Source: Pararhizobium sp. YC-54
Lineage (GTDB): Bacteria; Pseudomonadota; Alphaproteobacteria; Rhizobiales; Rhizobiaceae
Assembly (NCBI RefSeq): GCF_025847205.1
Contig: NZ_JAOYTH010000010.1
Coordinates: 186,001-250,000 of the forward strand
Direction of reading: 5' to 3'
DNA: 64,000 nt
In this document: positions 44,390-53,539 of the stretch, piece by piece
Layout: each line of letters begins with the position of its first letter
Numbering within the stretch: the first letter of the stretch is position 1
The notes under the pieces: generated by a model
Databases searched by the model: none
The model's input: only the letters and a program-made list of their open reading frames with translations
What the model was told of the DNA's origin: nothing
Program-made: the position numbers and the translations under genes

Positions 44390-45511
44390 ATGCTGATTGA
44401 AAAAGCGGATCTAGGGGGGCTGAGCGGCAGCCATCAGCGGCTCATCCGCCTTCTGCGGCGCTCGGCGCCCGCCTCACGGGCAGAACTGGCAGCCCTTTGC
44501 GGCCTTACCCCGGCGGCGGTCAGCATGCTGATCCACGAGTTGATGACGCGCGGCATCGTCGTCGAGAGCGGGCGCCGGCAAGGTCACCGTGGACCGCCGC
44601 AGATCGATTTGCGGCTTTCGCCGAAGGCCGGCTATGCGCTCGGCATTCATGCCGACTACTATTCCGTCTATCTGACGGTCCTCGACTTTTGCGGCAAGCT
44701 GCGCGGCGAGCACCGGATCCACAACAGCTTTGCGAATTTCGGTAGGGTTGCCGCGACCATTGCCGAATGCGCGGACGCTCTCCTGGCGCGAAGCGGCATA
44801 GCCGCCGCCAACCTGATCGGTGCCGGTTTCGCATTGCCCATCCGTTTCCGCAACAGGGAGCCGGCCCTCGAGCTGGCCGAGGATGTGGGCCGATGGGGTG
44901 CCGTCGATATCGCTGCCACTTTGCACGATGCCCTCGGCTGCCCCGTGATCGTGGAAAACGACGCCAATGCCGCCGCCATCGGCGAGTTGACGGTCGGCAA
45001 CCCGGAACACCACAAGAGCTTTTTCCACCTCTATCTCGGCAGCGGCATCGGCGGCGCGATCGTTCTCAACGGCAATCTCTATCGCGGCTATATCGGCAAT
45101 GCCGGCGAGATCGGCGCATTGCGCCCGCGCTCCGTATGCCGGCCCTCTTTCGACGATCTTGCCGCCTGGCTCAAGGCGGACGGCGTGACCTTGCCGGTGG
45201 GGCGCGATCCCGACGAATGGGAGGCCGTTCTGGCCGCCGCACCGGAAAGCGTCGAACGGTGGACACAGCGGGCCGGACCGGAAGCCGCCCGCCTCGCATT
45301 CGCAGCAGGCGCCATTCTCGATCCGCCAGCGATCTATATCGGCGGCACGCTTCCGAAAAGCGTCCGGCGCGCGCTTACCCGATGGATGGATTTCTCGCGC
45401 CAGGAGCTTTTCGACGGTGGCACGCTGGCCCAGCCCCGGATTCTTCTGTCGGAAATACCGGCCGCGAACAGCGCCGCCCTCGGCGCGGCGGCGCTCGTCC
45501 TGCACCAATGA
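44390..45511 (+). CDS. ROK-family transcriptional regulator
   Basis: The protein (about 373 aa) has an N-terminal winged helix (HQRLIRLLRRSAPASRAELAALCGLTPAAVSMLIHELMTRGIV) and a C-terminal ROK sugar-kinase-like domain. The domain contains VIVENDANAAAIGEL and the phosphate-binding stretch LYLGSGIGGAIVLNG. The usual ROK zinc motif around GNAGEIGALR...C is only partly present. ATG 44390 has AGAGAA upstream. An earlier in-frame TTG is less likely. It probably regulates the divergent importer operon in response to a sugar or sugar phosphate. Confidence 0.88.
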   Translation: MLIEKADLGGLSGSHQRLIRLLRRSAPASRAELAALCGLTPAAVSMLIHELMTRGIVVESGRRQGHRGPPQIDLRLSPKAGYALGIHADYYSVYLTVLDFCGKLRGEHRIHNSFANFGRVAATIAECADALLARSGIAAANLIGAGFALPIRFRNREPALELAEDVGRWGAVDIAATLHDALGCPVIVENDANAAAIGELTVGNPEHHKSFFHLYLGSGIGGAIVLNGNLYRGYIGNAGEIGALRPRSVCRPSFDDLAAWLKADGVTLPVGRDPDEWEAVLAAAPESVERWTQRAGPEAARLAFAAGAILDPPAIYIGGTLPKSVRRALTRWMDFSRQELFDGGTLAQPRILLSEIPAANSAALGAAALVLHQ

Positions 45512-45517
45512 TGGCGT

Positions 45518-45785
45518 TGTCACGTTGCTCCGATGAAGGTTGAACGAGGTGTGTCAGCGGAAATCACGCACTTGCGCTGGACTCCAGCGGTTGTGCTGCC
45601 CTCGACCTCGCAGCCGCGCTCGTGGAACATTTCTTCCAGATCCCGATAGCTGAGCGGATATCGCAAGTAACAGCAACGCCTGCGCAGTTCGACGGGTCGG
45701 GAATCTAACGGACCGTTCCGACGTGGTGGAAAGGCCCGATAGCCGTCCGGGGGGCATAATCCCTTGAGGTCCTTTTTGACGCCAG
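45518..45785 (-). pseudogene. Remnant of an IS6-family (IS240-like) transposase
   Basis: One minus-strand frame is open here and contains PLDSRPVELRRRCCYLRYPL followed by SYRDLEEMFHERGCEVEG. This is the N-terminal pattern of IS6-type transposases (usually WYLRYxLSYRDLxE). The catalytic domain is absent, and no terminal repeats were seen. The gap from 45786 to 46055 shows nothing recognisable. Confidence 0.6.
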
Positions 45786-46055
45786 CAGCTCTGTTTGGCC
45801 CGACGCCAGAAGAGCGACAGCACCTGCCTGATGCAGAAAAATCAAGAAGCCACTCATTTCAGATCGACCTTTCTCATGAGTCGTGCTTTCGGTGAATGGA
45901 GCTCGCCGTCAGAACCACTCGCGCTTACAAACGCACTGAAGCCGACGAGGAGACCAGCCTCTTTTTGGTGCCCCCTCGCCCGCCGCACGACGACAGAGTT
46001 TCGACCGGTGACAGCCCACAAGGCCTTTTCAAGGCTCGCCAGCGCGCCGCGAGCG

Positions 46056-46844
46056 TCATGCCATATGGAGCGCCTGCAATGCGGCCAGATGGATTTCGCT
46101 GTTCGCCGCCATCAGCACCGTGTCGTAACGCGGCGCATCCATGAGCGGCCTGCCGTCCCAATCGGTCACGATTCCTCCGGCCGCCTGGATGATCGGCATC
46201 TGCGGGAGGATATCGTAATCGAACACGTCGCTTTCGATCAGAAGATCGATGCCGCCGAGCGCGAGAAGGCCGGCGGCATAACAATCGTGCGAGAAACGGG
46301 TGAAACGGACCTTTGCGGCCAATGCGGCGAAGCGTTCGTGACGCTCCCGGTCGAATTGTTCGAGCGCGGAGGTATAGACGATCGCCTGATTGAGGGCTGT
46401 CCTGCCGCTGGTGCGGATCGGTTCGCCGTTGAGCGTTGCCGCAGCGCGTGTGCCGAGCCAGCGTTCGCCCGTGATCGGCTGGTTGATCAGGCCCAGCACC
46501 GGTTCGCCTTGGTGCAGGAGCGCGATCTGGGTGCCGAAGGCGAGCGAGCCGGAGACAAAGGATTTGGTACCGTCGATCGGATCGAGCACCCATATCCAAC
46601 CCGCATCCGTCCGGCAGGCGCCAAATTCCTCTCCCCGGATGCCGTGGTCGGGAAAATGCGCCTCGATCATTTGCCGCATCGTCGCTTCCGCATTGCGGTC
46701 GGCGACGGTGACCGGGCTGGCGTCCGCCTTGGCGTCGATTTCCAGCCGCTTACGGAAATGCGGACGGATCACGTCGGCCGCGGCATCCGCCATCGCGTGG
46801 GCCAGCGCCAAGAAGGCCGGTGGGCAGATTTGCTCCTGGGTCAT
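46056..46844 (-). CDS. Inositol monophosphatase family phosphatase (HisN-like)
   Basis: The 262-residue protein carries the lithium-sensitive phosphatase motifs: GEEFGACRTD (metal Glu), WIWVLDPIDGTKSFVSG (metal Asp-x-Asp-Gly-Thr) and the late Asp in ESDVFDYDILPQMPIIQAAGG. Family members remove phosphate from inositol, histidinol, fructose-1,6-bisphosphate or PAP. The PIDGTKSF form is common in histidinol-phosphatase-like HisN proteins. Here it is the last gene of an importer-epimerase operon, so a sugar or polyol phosphate is the more likely substrate. It overlaps the epimerase by four bases. Confidence 0.9.
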   Translation of the reverse strand: MTQEQICPPAFLALAHAMADAAADVIRPHFRKRLEIDAKADASPVTVADRNAEATMRQMIEAHFPDHGIRGEEFGACRTDAGWIWVLDPIDGTKSFVSGSLAFGTQIALLHQGEPVLGLINQPITGERWLGTRAAATLNGEPIRTSGRTALNQAIVYTSALEQFDRERHERFAALAAKVRFTRFSHDCYAAGLLALGGIDLLIESDVFDYDILPQMPIIQAAGGIVTDWDGRPLMDAPRYDTVLMAANSEIHLAALQALHMA

Positions 46845-47905
46845 CCTTCGATCCTTTCGGCTTCGGTCGCGATTGTGCGCAACAGGGTTCTGACGGTATC
46901 GACCTGCCGGCTGGCGGCGACGACCTCCCGCCGGAGCCGCGTTTCCAGATCGCCGGTGCCGACCTGCGTGAAACTGGCGGTGCGGGCGGGAATGAAGGGG
47001 TCCGGCACCTCCGAGGGGAAGCGCAAGGCCGGCGCGAAATAGCCCTCTTCCTCCTCCAGCCCGAAGGCCAGAACCTGCGGCCGGTCGTCGCCGAGCAGCA
47101 GCAGCTCCAGGAACATCGCTTCAAGCGGCAGATGCCCTTCACTGGTCCGGCAGGCGAGATGCGCCCAGCCGCCGCGATCCGGCTGGATAAGGCAATCCTT
47201 CACATGCACCTCGGTAATATGCGGCGCTTGCGCCGCCAGCGCCGGCAGCGGCAGTTCGTAGGCATTGATCATATTGCCGAAATCGAACAGCAGGCTGAGG
47301 CGCGGATTGGCGACGGCACTGAGGATGCCGATCAGTTCCTCCGATTTCAGGTCTTCGTGCTGTTCGAGCGTGTAGCGCAATCTGCCCTGCGGATCGAATT
47401 CCTCAAGCCGGCGCAGATCCGCGATCGTCCAGTCGATGATTTCGGAAATCCGGCCCTCATAGCGCGGATAGCAGCGCAGCGACGTCGCGCCAGTAGCGAG
47501 CGCGATGCGCACGGCATCCGAAAGCCCGGCGGCTTCCGTCGTGCTGGTCTCGACATGCAGTTCCAGCCCGCGCTCTCCCACCGCCTCGCCGAAAGCGCGC
47601 AAGGCATCATTGGGCATCCGGGCGAGGCTTGCCTGCTCACCGTCCTCGACATGGATCTTGACGCCGCAGAACTGCTGCGCTTCGGCGAATTCGGCAAGCT
47701 GCAGCGGCGTCATGCCGCCGAAGCGCATGTTGAGATGGAAAGCGTAGGCATGGGCAAACAACGGCGCGTTTTTCGCCCGCGCTGCAAGCCGGGCGCGGCT
47801 TGTCGGGGAAAGGGTTGCGATTCGCGTCCGCCAGTCGGGGGACAGGGCGTTCCAGGGCATTTCGGTCAAGGTGCCGACTCCTCCACAAGCGACCGGTTGA
47901 TTCAT
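46841..47905 (-). CDS. Sugar phosphate isomerase/epimerase-like TIM barrel
   Basis: The 354-residue protein fits the xylose isomerase-like superfamily. Candidate metal residues are in LRYTLEQHEDLKSEEL (Glu), LSLLFDFGNMINAYE (Asp), ITEVHVKDCL (His) and a late Glu. The N-terminal 50 residues and the C-terminal 40 residues extend beyond the usual barrel. It lies eight bases after the ATPase gene and overlaps the phosphatase gene. The reaction is not known. Confidence 0.75.
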   Translation of the reverse strand: MNQPVACGGVGTLTEMPWNALSPDWRTRIATLSPTSRARLAARAKNAPLFAHAYAFHLNMRFGGMTPLQLAEFAEAQQFCGVKIHVEDGEQASLARMPNDALRAFGEAVGERGLELHVETSTTEAAGLSDAVRIALATGATSLRCYPRYEGRISEIIDWTIADLRRLEEFDPQGRLRYTLEQHEDLKSEELIGILSAVANPRLSLLFDFGNMINAYELPLPALAAQAPHITEVHVKDCLIQPDRGGWAHLACRTSEGHLPLEAMFLELLLLGDDRPQVLAFGLEEEEGYFAPALRFPSEVPDPFIPARTASFTQVGTGDLETRLRREVVAASRQVDTVRTLLRTIATEAERIEG

Positions 47906-47913
47906 TGTTGCCG

Positions 47914-48975
47914 TCAGGCGGCGAGCACCAGCAGGTCGCGATGCGACACGCTGATCTCGACCGGCGTGCCGATAGAGGGCGGCGGCCTGTCGGGCTGGTT
48001 GAACGTATCGAGCGAGACGAGGCCGCCTTCGACCGCGACGCGGATGCGGATCACCGCACCGAGGAAATGCACCTCGGTGATCGTGCCGGCGAGGACGACA
48101 GCATTGCCTTCGTCCTTGCGCCCCAGCGCCACCGTTTCCGGCCGCAGCGCCAGGCTGATGCGCTTGCCGGTCTGGCCGGGCAGCGACCGGTTCAGTGCCA
48201 CGGGCACACCGCCCAGCCGGATGCGACCGGCGGCGGCATCCACGAGGTCGGCATCGATAAGGTTCAGCGTGCCGACGAACTGCGCGACGAAGCGTGTCGC
48301 CGGCCGGTTGTAGATTTCGAAGGGCGTGCCGACCTGGTCGGCCACCCCCTGATGCATGACCACGACGCGATCCGACATGGACAGCGCCTCCTCCTGATCA
48401 TGCGTCACGAAAATGGTGGTGATGCCGAGATCGCGCTGGATGCGGCGGATCTCCTCGCGCAGGCTGACGCGGATTTTTGCGTCGAGCGCCGAAAGCGGCT
48501 CGTCGAGCAGAAGCACCTGCGGGCGCGGCGCCAGCGCACGGGCGAGCGCGACGCGCTGCTGCTGGCCACCGGAGAGCTGGAAGGGGTAGCGCCCGCCCAG
48601 TTGCGACAGGCCGATCAGTTCCAGCATTTCGCCGACGCGCTTGCGGATCGCGGCCTTGTCTTCGCCCGCCACCTTGAGGCCGAAGCCGATATTCTCCTCC
48701 ACCGTCAGGTTGGGAAAGAGTGCATAGGCCTGGAACACCATGCCGATCTTGCGCCGGTTGGCCGGAAGGCCGGTCACGTCGCGCCCGTCGATGCGGATCG
48801 CGCCCGATGTCGGCGTCTCGAAGCCAGCGACCATGCGCAGCACCGTCGTCTTGCCGCAGCCGGAGGGGCCAAGGAAGGAGACGAACTCGCCCTTGTCGAT
48901 GCCGAGGGTAAAGTCTTTCACGACGCGCAGCGCGCCGAAGGATTTTTGCAGCTGGTGGATGTCGAGAAAGGCCAT
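47914..48975 (-). CDS. ABC importer ATP-binding protein, PotA/FbpC type
   Basis: The 353-residue protein has Walker A GPSGCGKTTVLRMVAG, Q-loop VFQAYALFPNLTV, signature LSGGQQQRVALARALA, Walker B VLLLDEPLSALDA and switch His in VTHDQEEALSMSD. The C-terminal TOBE domain begins near residue 270. The pattern is closest to spermidine, iron and 2-aminoethylphosphonate importers. It starts two bases after the permease stop. Confidence 0.93.
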   Translation of the reverse strand: MAFLDIHQLQKSFGALRVVKDFTLGIDKGEFVSFLGPSGCGKTTVLRMVAGFETPTSGAIRIDGRDVTGLPANRRKIGMVFQAYALFPNLTVEENIGFGLKVAGEDKAAIRKRVGEMLELIGLSQLGGRYPFQLSGGQQQRVALARALAPRPQVLLLDEPLSALDAKIRVSLREEIRRIQRDLGITTIFVTHDQEEALSMSDRVVVMHQGVADQVGTPFEIYNRPATRFVAQFVGTLNLIDADLVDAAAGRIRLGGVPVALNRSLPGQTGKRISLALRPETVALGRKDEGNAVVLAGTITEVHFLGAVIRIRVAVEGGLVSLDTFNQPDRPPPSIGTPVEISVSHRDLLVLAA

Positions 48976-48977
48976 GG

Positions 48978-49766
48978 TCAGCGCCTCGCGGTGGAGAATT
49001 TGGAAAAGCGGGTGAACAGCTGGATCAGTCCCATGCAGGCCCAGGTGATGGCGAAGGCGACGACGGCGAGCGCCGAGGGCTCGTAGGCCCGGTTGCCGCC
49101 CATCCAGACCATGTAGGGGCCGAAGGAATTGACGTTGAGGAGTGCGGCGAAGACATATTCGCCGATGACGATTGCGAAGGTCAGGAAGGCGCCTGACAGC
49201 ACCGAGACGAAGACGTTCGGCAGGATCACGACGGTAAGGATGCGCGCCCAGCCGGCCCCGAGCGACTGCGCCGCCTCGGTGAGGCTGGCGATGTCGATGG
49301 TGCGCAGGCCGGTGTCCACCGAGCGGTACATGTAGGGCAGCGACAGCGTGGCGTAGCCGAACAGGAGGAGGATATTGGTGCCCAGCCAGCTTCCTGTCAG
49401 CGGCAGGATGGAGGAGGTGTTGTAGATGCGGATATAGCCGAAGACGATGACGATAGGCGGGATGACCAGCGGCAACAGCGTGATGAATTCCACGATGGGG
49501 CGCAGGCCCGGAAAGCGCAGCCGCACGAAATAGGCCGTCGGCACGACGATCAGGATGCCGAGCACGATGGTGAGCAGCGCCAGCCCCACCGAATAGCCGA
49601 AGGTCTGCTGGAACTGCGGATCGGCGAGCACGAGCCGGTAGGCTTCGAAACTGTATTCGCCGCGCTTCATGCGCATCGAGAAATCGACCATGCCGGCGAG
49701 CGGCAGCAGGAAATAGAGCCCACCGAGCACAACGGCGAGCCAGGACCAGAGGCGTTTTCCCGTCAT
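48978..49766 (-). CDS. ABC permease, PotC/PhnV-like
   Basis: The protein (262 aa) has six membrane helices and the loop LTEAAQSLGAGWARILTVVI that contacts the ATPase. The ATG at 49766 overlaps the stop of the partner permease (ATGA). A longer open frame upstream lies within that gene and is not used. Confidence 0.9.
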   Translation of the reverse strand: MTGKRLWSWLAVVLGGLYFLLPLAGMVDFSMRMKRGEYSFEAYRLVLADPQFQQTFGYSVGLALLTIVLGILIVVPTAYFVRLRFPGLRPIVEFITLLPLVIPPIVIVFGYIRIYNTSSILPLTGSWLGTNILLLFGYATLSLPYMYRSVDTGLRTIDIASLTEAAQSLGAGWARILTVVILPNVFVSVLSGAFLTFAIVIGEYVFAALLNVNSFGPYMVWMGGNRAYEPSALAVVAFAITWACMGLIQLFTRFSKFSTARR

Positions 49767-50647
49767 TTGACCCACCGTTCGGCGCGCATGCGCAGGAGAA
49801 TGTAGATGCCGTTGGCGACGGCGGTGAGCACGATCATCGCAAAGGCGATGGCGTAGCCGAGATGCGGATCGTTGAGCACGTCGCCGCGAATCTGCGCAAA
49901 CAGCACGATGGGCGCGATGGAGAGCGACGAACCGGTGAGCGCAATAGCGGTGGCGACCGCACCGAAAGCATTGGCGAAGAGCAACGCCAGCGTGCCCAGC
50001 AGCGAGGGCCACAAAACCGGCAGCGCCACCATCCGCCAATACTGGAAACCGCTGGCACCGAGGCTTTCCGCCGCCTCGCGCCATTCGCGCCGCAGCCCCT
50101 CCAGCGCGGGCGTGATGATCAGCACCATCAGCGGGATCTGGAAATAGAGATAGGTGAGTGCCAGCCCCAGGAACGAGACGATATTGAAGCCGCTGCCGTA
50201 GAGATTGATGCCGAACCAGTGGCGCAGCAGCATGGTCACGAAACCGAGGCGGCCGAGCGTGGCGATGAAAGCAAAAGCGAGCGGCACGCCGGCGAAATTG
50301 GAGGCGACGCCCGAAAAGGTGAGGATGGCGTTGCGCAACGGGCGCGGCAGGCCACCGAGCGTGATGGCGGCAGCGATGAGGAAGCCGAACAGGCAGCCGA
50401 GCACGGCCGTCATCAGGCTGAGTTCGATGGAGATCCAGAAGGCCGACCGGATGGAGGGCGAGAGCAGCTTGCCAAGGTTTTCGAGTGTCGCCTCACCCTG
50501 CGCATTGCGAAAGGCCCCGACGACGATGTTAAGCGTCGGCAGGATGAGGAACAGCGTGGCGAAAATGAAGAAGGGGGCGACCCCGAACCAGTTGAGAATC
50601 TGCCGCGGCCTGAGGGCGGCCGGCAGAGACACGGCACTTGTCGTCAT
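49763..50647 (-). CDS. ABC permease, PotB/PhnU-like
   Basis: The 294-residue membrane protein starts with an N-terminal helix (WFGVAPFFIFATLFLILPTL) and carries the EAA-type loop WREAAESLGASGFQYWRMVA. AGGGA lies eight bases before the ATG. It follows the binding-protein gene after an imperfect hairpin and overlaps the second permease by four bases. Confidence 0.92.
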   Translation of the reverse strand: MTTSAVSLPAALRPRQILNWFGVAPFFIFATLFLILPTLNIVVGAFRNAQGEATLENLGKLLSPSIRSAFWISIELSLMTAVLGCLFGFLIAAAITLGGLPRPLRNAILTFSGVASNFAGVPLAFAFIATLGRLGFVTMLLRHWFGINLYGSGFNIVSFLGLALTYLYFQIPLMVLIITPALEGLRREWREAAESLGASGFQYWRMVALPVLWPSLLGTLALLFANAFGAVATAIALTGSSLSIAPIVLFAQIRGDVLNDPHLGYAIAFAMIVLTAVANGIYILLRMRAERWVK

Positions 50648-50673
50648 CGGATTGTTCCCTGAAGGCGCTCCAG

Positions 50674-50703
50674 CCGGAGACTCCGCGACGGCGGAGCCTC
50701 CGG
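50674..50703 (-). promoter_or_regulatory. Intercistronic hairpin after the binding-protein gene
   Basis: Thirteen-base arms CCGGAGACTCCGC (50674-50686) and GCGGAGCCTCCGG (50691-50703) pair with one mismatch around a four-base loop. It lies 26 bases after the stop of the binding-protein gene and before the permease start. No U-tract follows. Confidence 0.55.
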
Positions 50704-50728
50704 ACCGGACGCGAGGCTTACTTCACAG

Positions 50729-51850
50729 TCACTTCACATTGGCGCCGACGACCTTGTCCCAGCCTTCGACGACCGCAGTCTTGTTGGCGGACAGCTCGTC
50801 CACGGTCGGGAATATCGCCTTTTCATAGGCTTCAGCCGGTGGCAGCTTGTCGAGGAGCTCCTGCGGGAATTTTCCGGCCTTCAGCATGGCGTTGAAGCGC
50901 GCAGGATGGCAGTAGCCCTTCAGCCAGCCGGTCTGGCCCTCGTCGGAATAGAGATATTCCATCCAGAGCTTGGCGGCGTTCGGATGCGGCGCATAGGCCG
51001 AGATCGCCTGCACGTAAACGCCGGCCACCACGCCGCTCTGCGGCACGACCACGTCCATCGGCGGATTGCCTTTCAGGCCGTCGCGCCAGGCGAGCAGGTT
51101 ATAGTCCCAGGCGGCGACGATCGGCGTCTGGCCCTGCGCGATAGTACCGGCCTTGCCGAGCACCGGCACGAAATTGCCGGCCTTGTTCAGCTCTGCGAAG
51201 AGTTCCAGCCCCTTACCACCGGACTCCGCGCCCGGCTTCGCGCCGCGCGAAATGCCCGCCGACATCAGCGCCAGGATCGCCTGCGCCGAGGAGCGCGGAT
51301 CGCCGGTGAGCGCGACGGCGCCGGAATATTCCGGCTTCACCAGGTCGGCCCAGTCGGCCGGTGCGGTTTCCAGCAGGTCCTTGTTCACGCCGAAGGCCAT
51401 AACGCCGTAGTAATCGCCGTACCAATAGCCCTTCTCGTCCTTGATATTGGCCGGGATTTCGTCCCAGGCCGCGACCTTGTGGGGCTGGAGCAATCCCTCT
51501 TCGGCGGCCGCCGGTGCGAAGGCAAGGCCGAGGTCGACGACGTCGGGGGCCTGCGAGCCCGTATTGCCCTTGTTGGCGCGGATTGCTTCCAGTTCGTCGG
51601 CGGTGCCCGCGTCGGGGTTCAGCTCGTTGACCTCGATGCCCGGATACTTCGCCTTGAAGCCGGCGATGACCTCGCCGTAATTGCACCAGTCATGCGGTAG
51701 CGCGATGACCGTCAGCATGCCTTCCTTCGTGGCGGCGTCCAAGAGATTCTGCGGCGCCTCCGCACGCGCGAGGCCGGGCAAGGCGGTGACGAGGGCAAGC
51801 GTCGAAACGAATGCGCGGCTGGCCGCGCGGCGGGATACGAAGCGGTTCAT
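50729..51850 (-). CDS. ABC substrate-binding protein, iron/spermidine/phosphonate-type fold
   Basis: The protein (about 373 aa) has an N-terminal signal (NRFVSRRAASRAFVSTLALV, cleaved near ARAEAPQ) and a type II binding fold. The segments include VIALPHDWCNYGEVIAGFKA, VVDLGLAFAPAAAEEGLLQP and YYGVMAFGVNKDLLE. I chose the ATG at 51850 because AGGAGG lies five bases upstream. The frame is open to 51952 without a site. The class includes iron, polyamine and 2-aminoethylphosphonate receptors. The epimerase and phosphatase genes downstream suggest a phosphorylated sugar or polyol instead, which remains inference. Confidence 0.9.
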   Translation of the reverse strand: MNRFVSRRAASRAFVSTLALVTALPGLARAEAPQNLLDAATKEGMLTVIALPHDWCNYGEVIAGFKAKYPGIEVNELNPDAGTADELEAIRANKGNTGSQAPDVVDLGLAFAPAAAEEGLLQPHKVAAWDEIPANIKDEKGYWYGDYYGVMAFGVNKDLLETAPADWADLVKPEYSGAVALTGDPRSSAQAILALMSAGISRGAKPGAESGGKGLELFAELNKAGNFVPVLGKAGTIAQGQTPIVAAWDYNLLAWRDGLKGNPPMDVVVPQSGVVAGVYVQAISAYAPHPNAAKLWMEYLYSDEGQTGWLKGYCHPARFNAMLKAGKFPQELLDKLPPAEAYEKAIFPTVDELSANKTAVVEGWDKVVGANVK

Positions 51851-52012
51851 AGAATCCTCCTGTTGGCCGTTCTCGACGGCGCGTGGGCAATGGCTGCTTT
51901 GGTCCTTGCATCCGGTCGTCGGCCTTGCCGCCCGGCCCGGTTCCCCTTGCACCTGTCTGCGTCCTTTGGGGCTGCATCGGTGCGTTTTCGTGTAAGGAGA
52001 GGATGTAACATT

Positions 52013-52033
52013 TGGACAACAATCAAACGTCCA
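52013..52033. promoter_or_regulatory. Candidate MocR operator
   Basis: TGGAC and GTCCA form an inverted repeat with an 11-base spacer, interleaved with a second imperfect one (ACAACAAT and ATTATTGT). It is 40 bases upstream of the MocR start in the divergent gap. MocR proteins bind such paired sites near their own promoters. Confidence 0.4.
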
Positions 52034-52072
52034 TTATTGTGCATTCGACTATACCAATTTTAAAGGCACGCC

Positions 52073-53539
52073 ATGGCCAAACAGTTCGAAGGCCCGATCC
52101 TGCCCTTCCTTCGCCTCGACGCGGCAGCGGCTCTGCCGAAATTCCGTCAGGTACAGGACCAGTTGCGCATGGCGATCCTGCGTGGCCACCTGCGGGCGGG
52201 CACGCGGCTGCCGGCAAGCCGCATCCTCGCGGAAGAGCTGGGCCTGTCGCGCCAGACGCTGGTGCGGGTGTTGGAGAACCTGAAGGCGGAAGGCTATCTG
52301 GAAGCGCGGCAGGGCGCGGGTACTTTCGTTTCCGCAGCCCTGCCCCGCCAGTTGCCGAAGCCGCGCTTCACGCCGGCCGAGGGCGATATCCCGCCGCGCC
52401 TGTCGCGGATCGGCGCCCTGTCGCGCGCCCTGTCGGCCAATATCGGCCGGATGGAGCAAAAACCCTTCCTGCCCAACCAGCCGGCGCTCGACTGCTTTCC
52501 CTTTGCCGTCTGGCGCAAGTGCTGGAATGCGGCAACGCGCGGCGGCAGGGCTGCCATGGGCTATGGCGATGTCGCGGGCGAACTCATGCTGCGCCAGAGG
52601 ATCGCCGAATATCTCGCCCTGCACCGGCGCGATCCTTGCGATCCCGAGCAGATCGTTATCACGCCCGGCGGGCACGCCGCCTTCACGCTCGCCGCGCTGG
52701 CGCTCGCCGATCCCGGCGACGGCATCTGGTTCGAGGACCCCGGCCCCGTCACGACCAGCAACCTGTTTCGCACGCTTGGCCTGACCCTCTGCCCGGTGGA
52801 TGTCGATGCCGAGGGCATGAATGTCGCTGGCGCCATGGCGCGCCATCCCGATGCGCGGCTCGCCTTCGTCATGCCCTCGCGCCACCATCCGCTTGGGGTG
52901 ACGCTGTCGCTGCCGCGCCGGCTCGCCCTCCTTGAATGGGCGCGGGCAAACGACACCTGGATCATCGAGGACGATTACGACAGCGAATTTCGCTACGATG
53001 GTGCGCCGCTGCCCTCCATGCGCTCCATCGACAGTAACGGGCGGGTGATCTATGCGGGCAGTTTCAGCAAGGCGCTCTATCCGGGTATCCGCATCGGTTA
53101 CCTCGTGCTGCCGCCGCCGCTCGTCGGCACCTTCCGCAACCTTTCGGGCTTGATCCATCGCAGCGTGCCGGTCGAAACCCAGCTCGCGCTGGCCGAATTC
53201 ATCGGTGGCGGCCACTTCGCCAGCCACCTGCGCCGCATGCGCGGCCTCTATGCCGAACGCCGCGCGGCCTTCCAAGAGGCAGGCCGGGTGGCGCTGGCCG
53301 GGCTTGCCCGCATCGATTGCTCCGAAAGCGGGCTCAACGCGCTCGCCTGGCTGGAAAAGTCCGGGGACCGGACAGCGCATCGCGTCGTGCTCGATGCCGG
53401 GCTGCAATGTTATCCGCTGTCTGACTATACGATCGCGACGCCCCGGCCAAGCGCGCTCATCCTCGGCTATGCCGGCGTGCCGGCCGAGCGGATGAAGCCC
53501 TATCTCGGCCGTTTCGCCGAGGCGCTCTCCCGGTCGTGA
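52073..53539 (+). CDS. MocR/PdxR-family regulator (GntR helix-turn-helix fused to aminotransferase-like domain)
   Basis: The 488-residue protein has an N-terminal GntR winged helix (QVQDQLRMAILRGHLRAGTRLPASRILAEELGLSRQTLVRVLENL). A fold type I aminotransferase-like domain follows, with the PLP lysine at K333 in YAGSFSKALYPGIRIGY and the Asp in IIEDDYDSEFRYDG. Members use PLP or an amino compound bound to it as effector. AAGG lies seven bases before the ATG. It is divergent from the importer with epimerase and phosphatase. The gene converges on the GMC operon. Confidence 0.92.
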   Translation: MAKQFEGPILPFLRLDAAAALPKFRQVQDQLRMAILRGHLRAGTRLPASRILAEELGLSRQTLVRVLENLKAEGYLEARQGAGTFVSAALPRQLPKPRFTPAEGDIPPRLSRIGALSRALSANIGRMEQKPFLPNQPALDCFPFAVWRKCWNAATRGGRAAMGYGDVAGELMLRQRIAEYLALHRRDPCDPEQIVITPGGHAAFTLAALALADPGDGIWFEDPGPVTTSNLFRTLGLTLCPVDVDAEGMNVAGAMARHPDARLAFVMPSRHHPLGVTLSLPRRLALLEWARANDTWIIEDDYDSEFRYDGAPLPSMRSIDSNGRVIYAGSFSKALYPGIRIGYLVLPPPLVGTFRNLSGLIHRSVPVETQLALAEFIGGGHFASHLRRMRGLYAERRAAFQEAGRVALAGLARIDCSESGLNALAWLEKSGDRTAHRVVLDAGLQCYPLSDYTIATPRPSALILGYAGVPAERMKPYLGRFAEALSRS

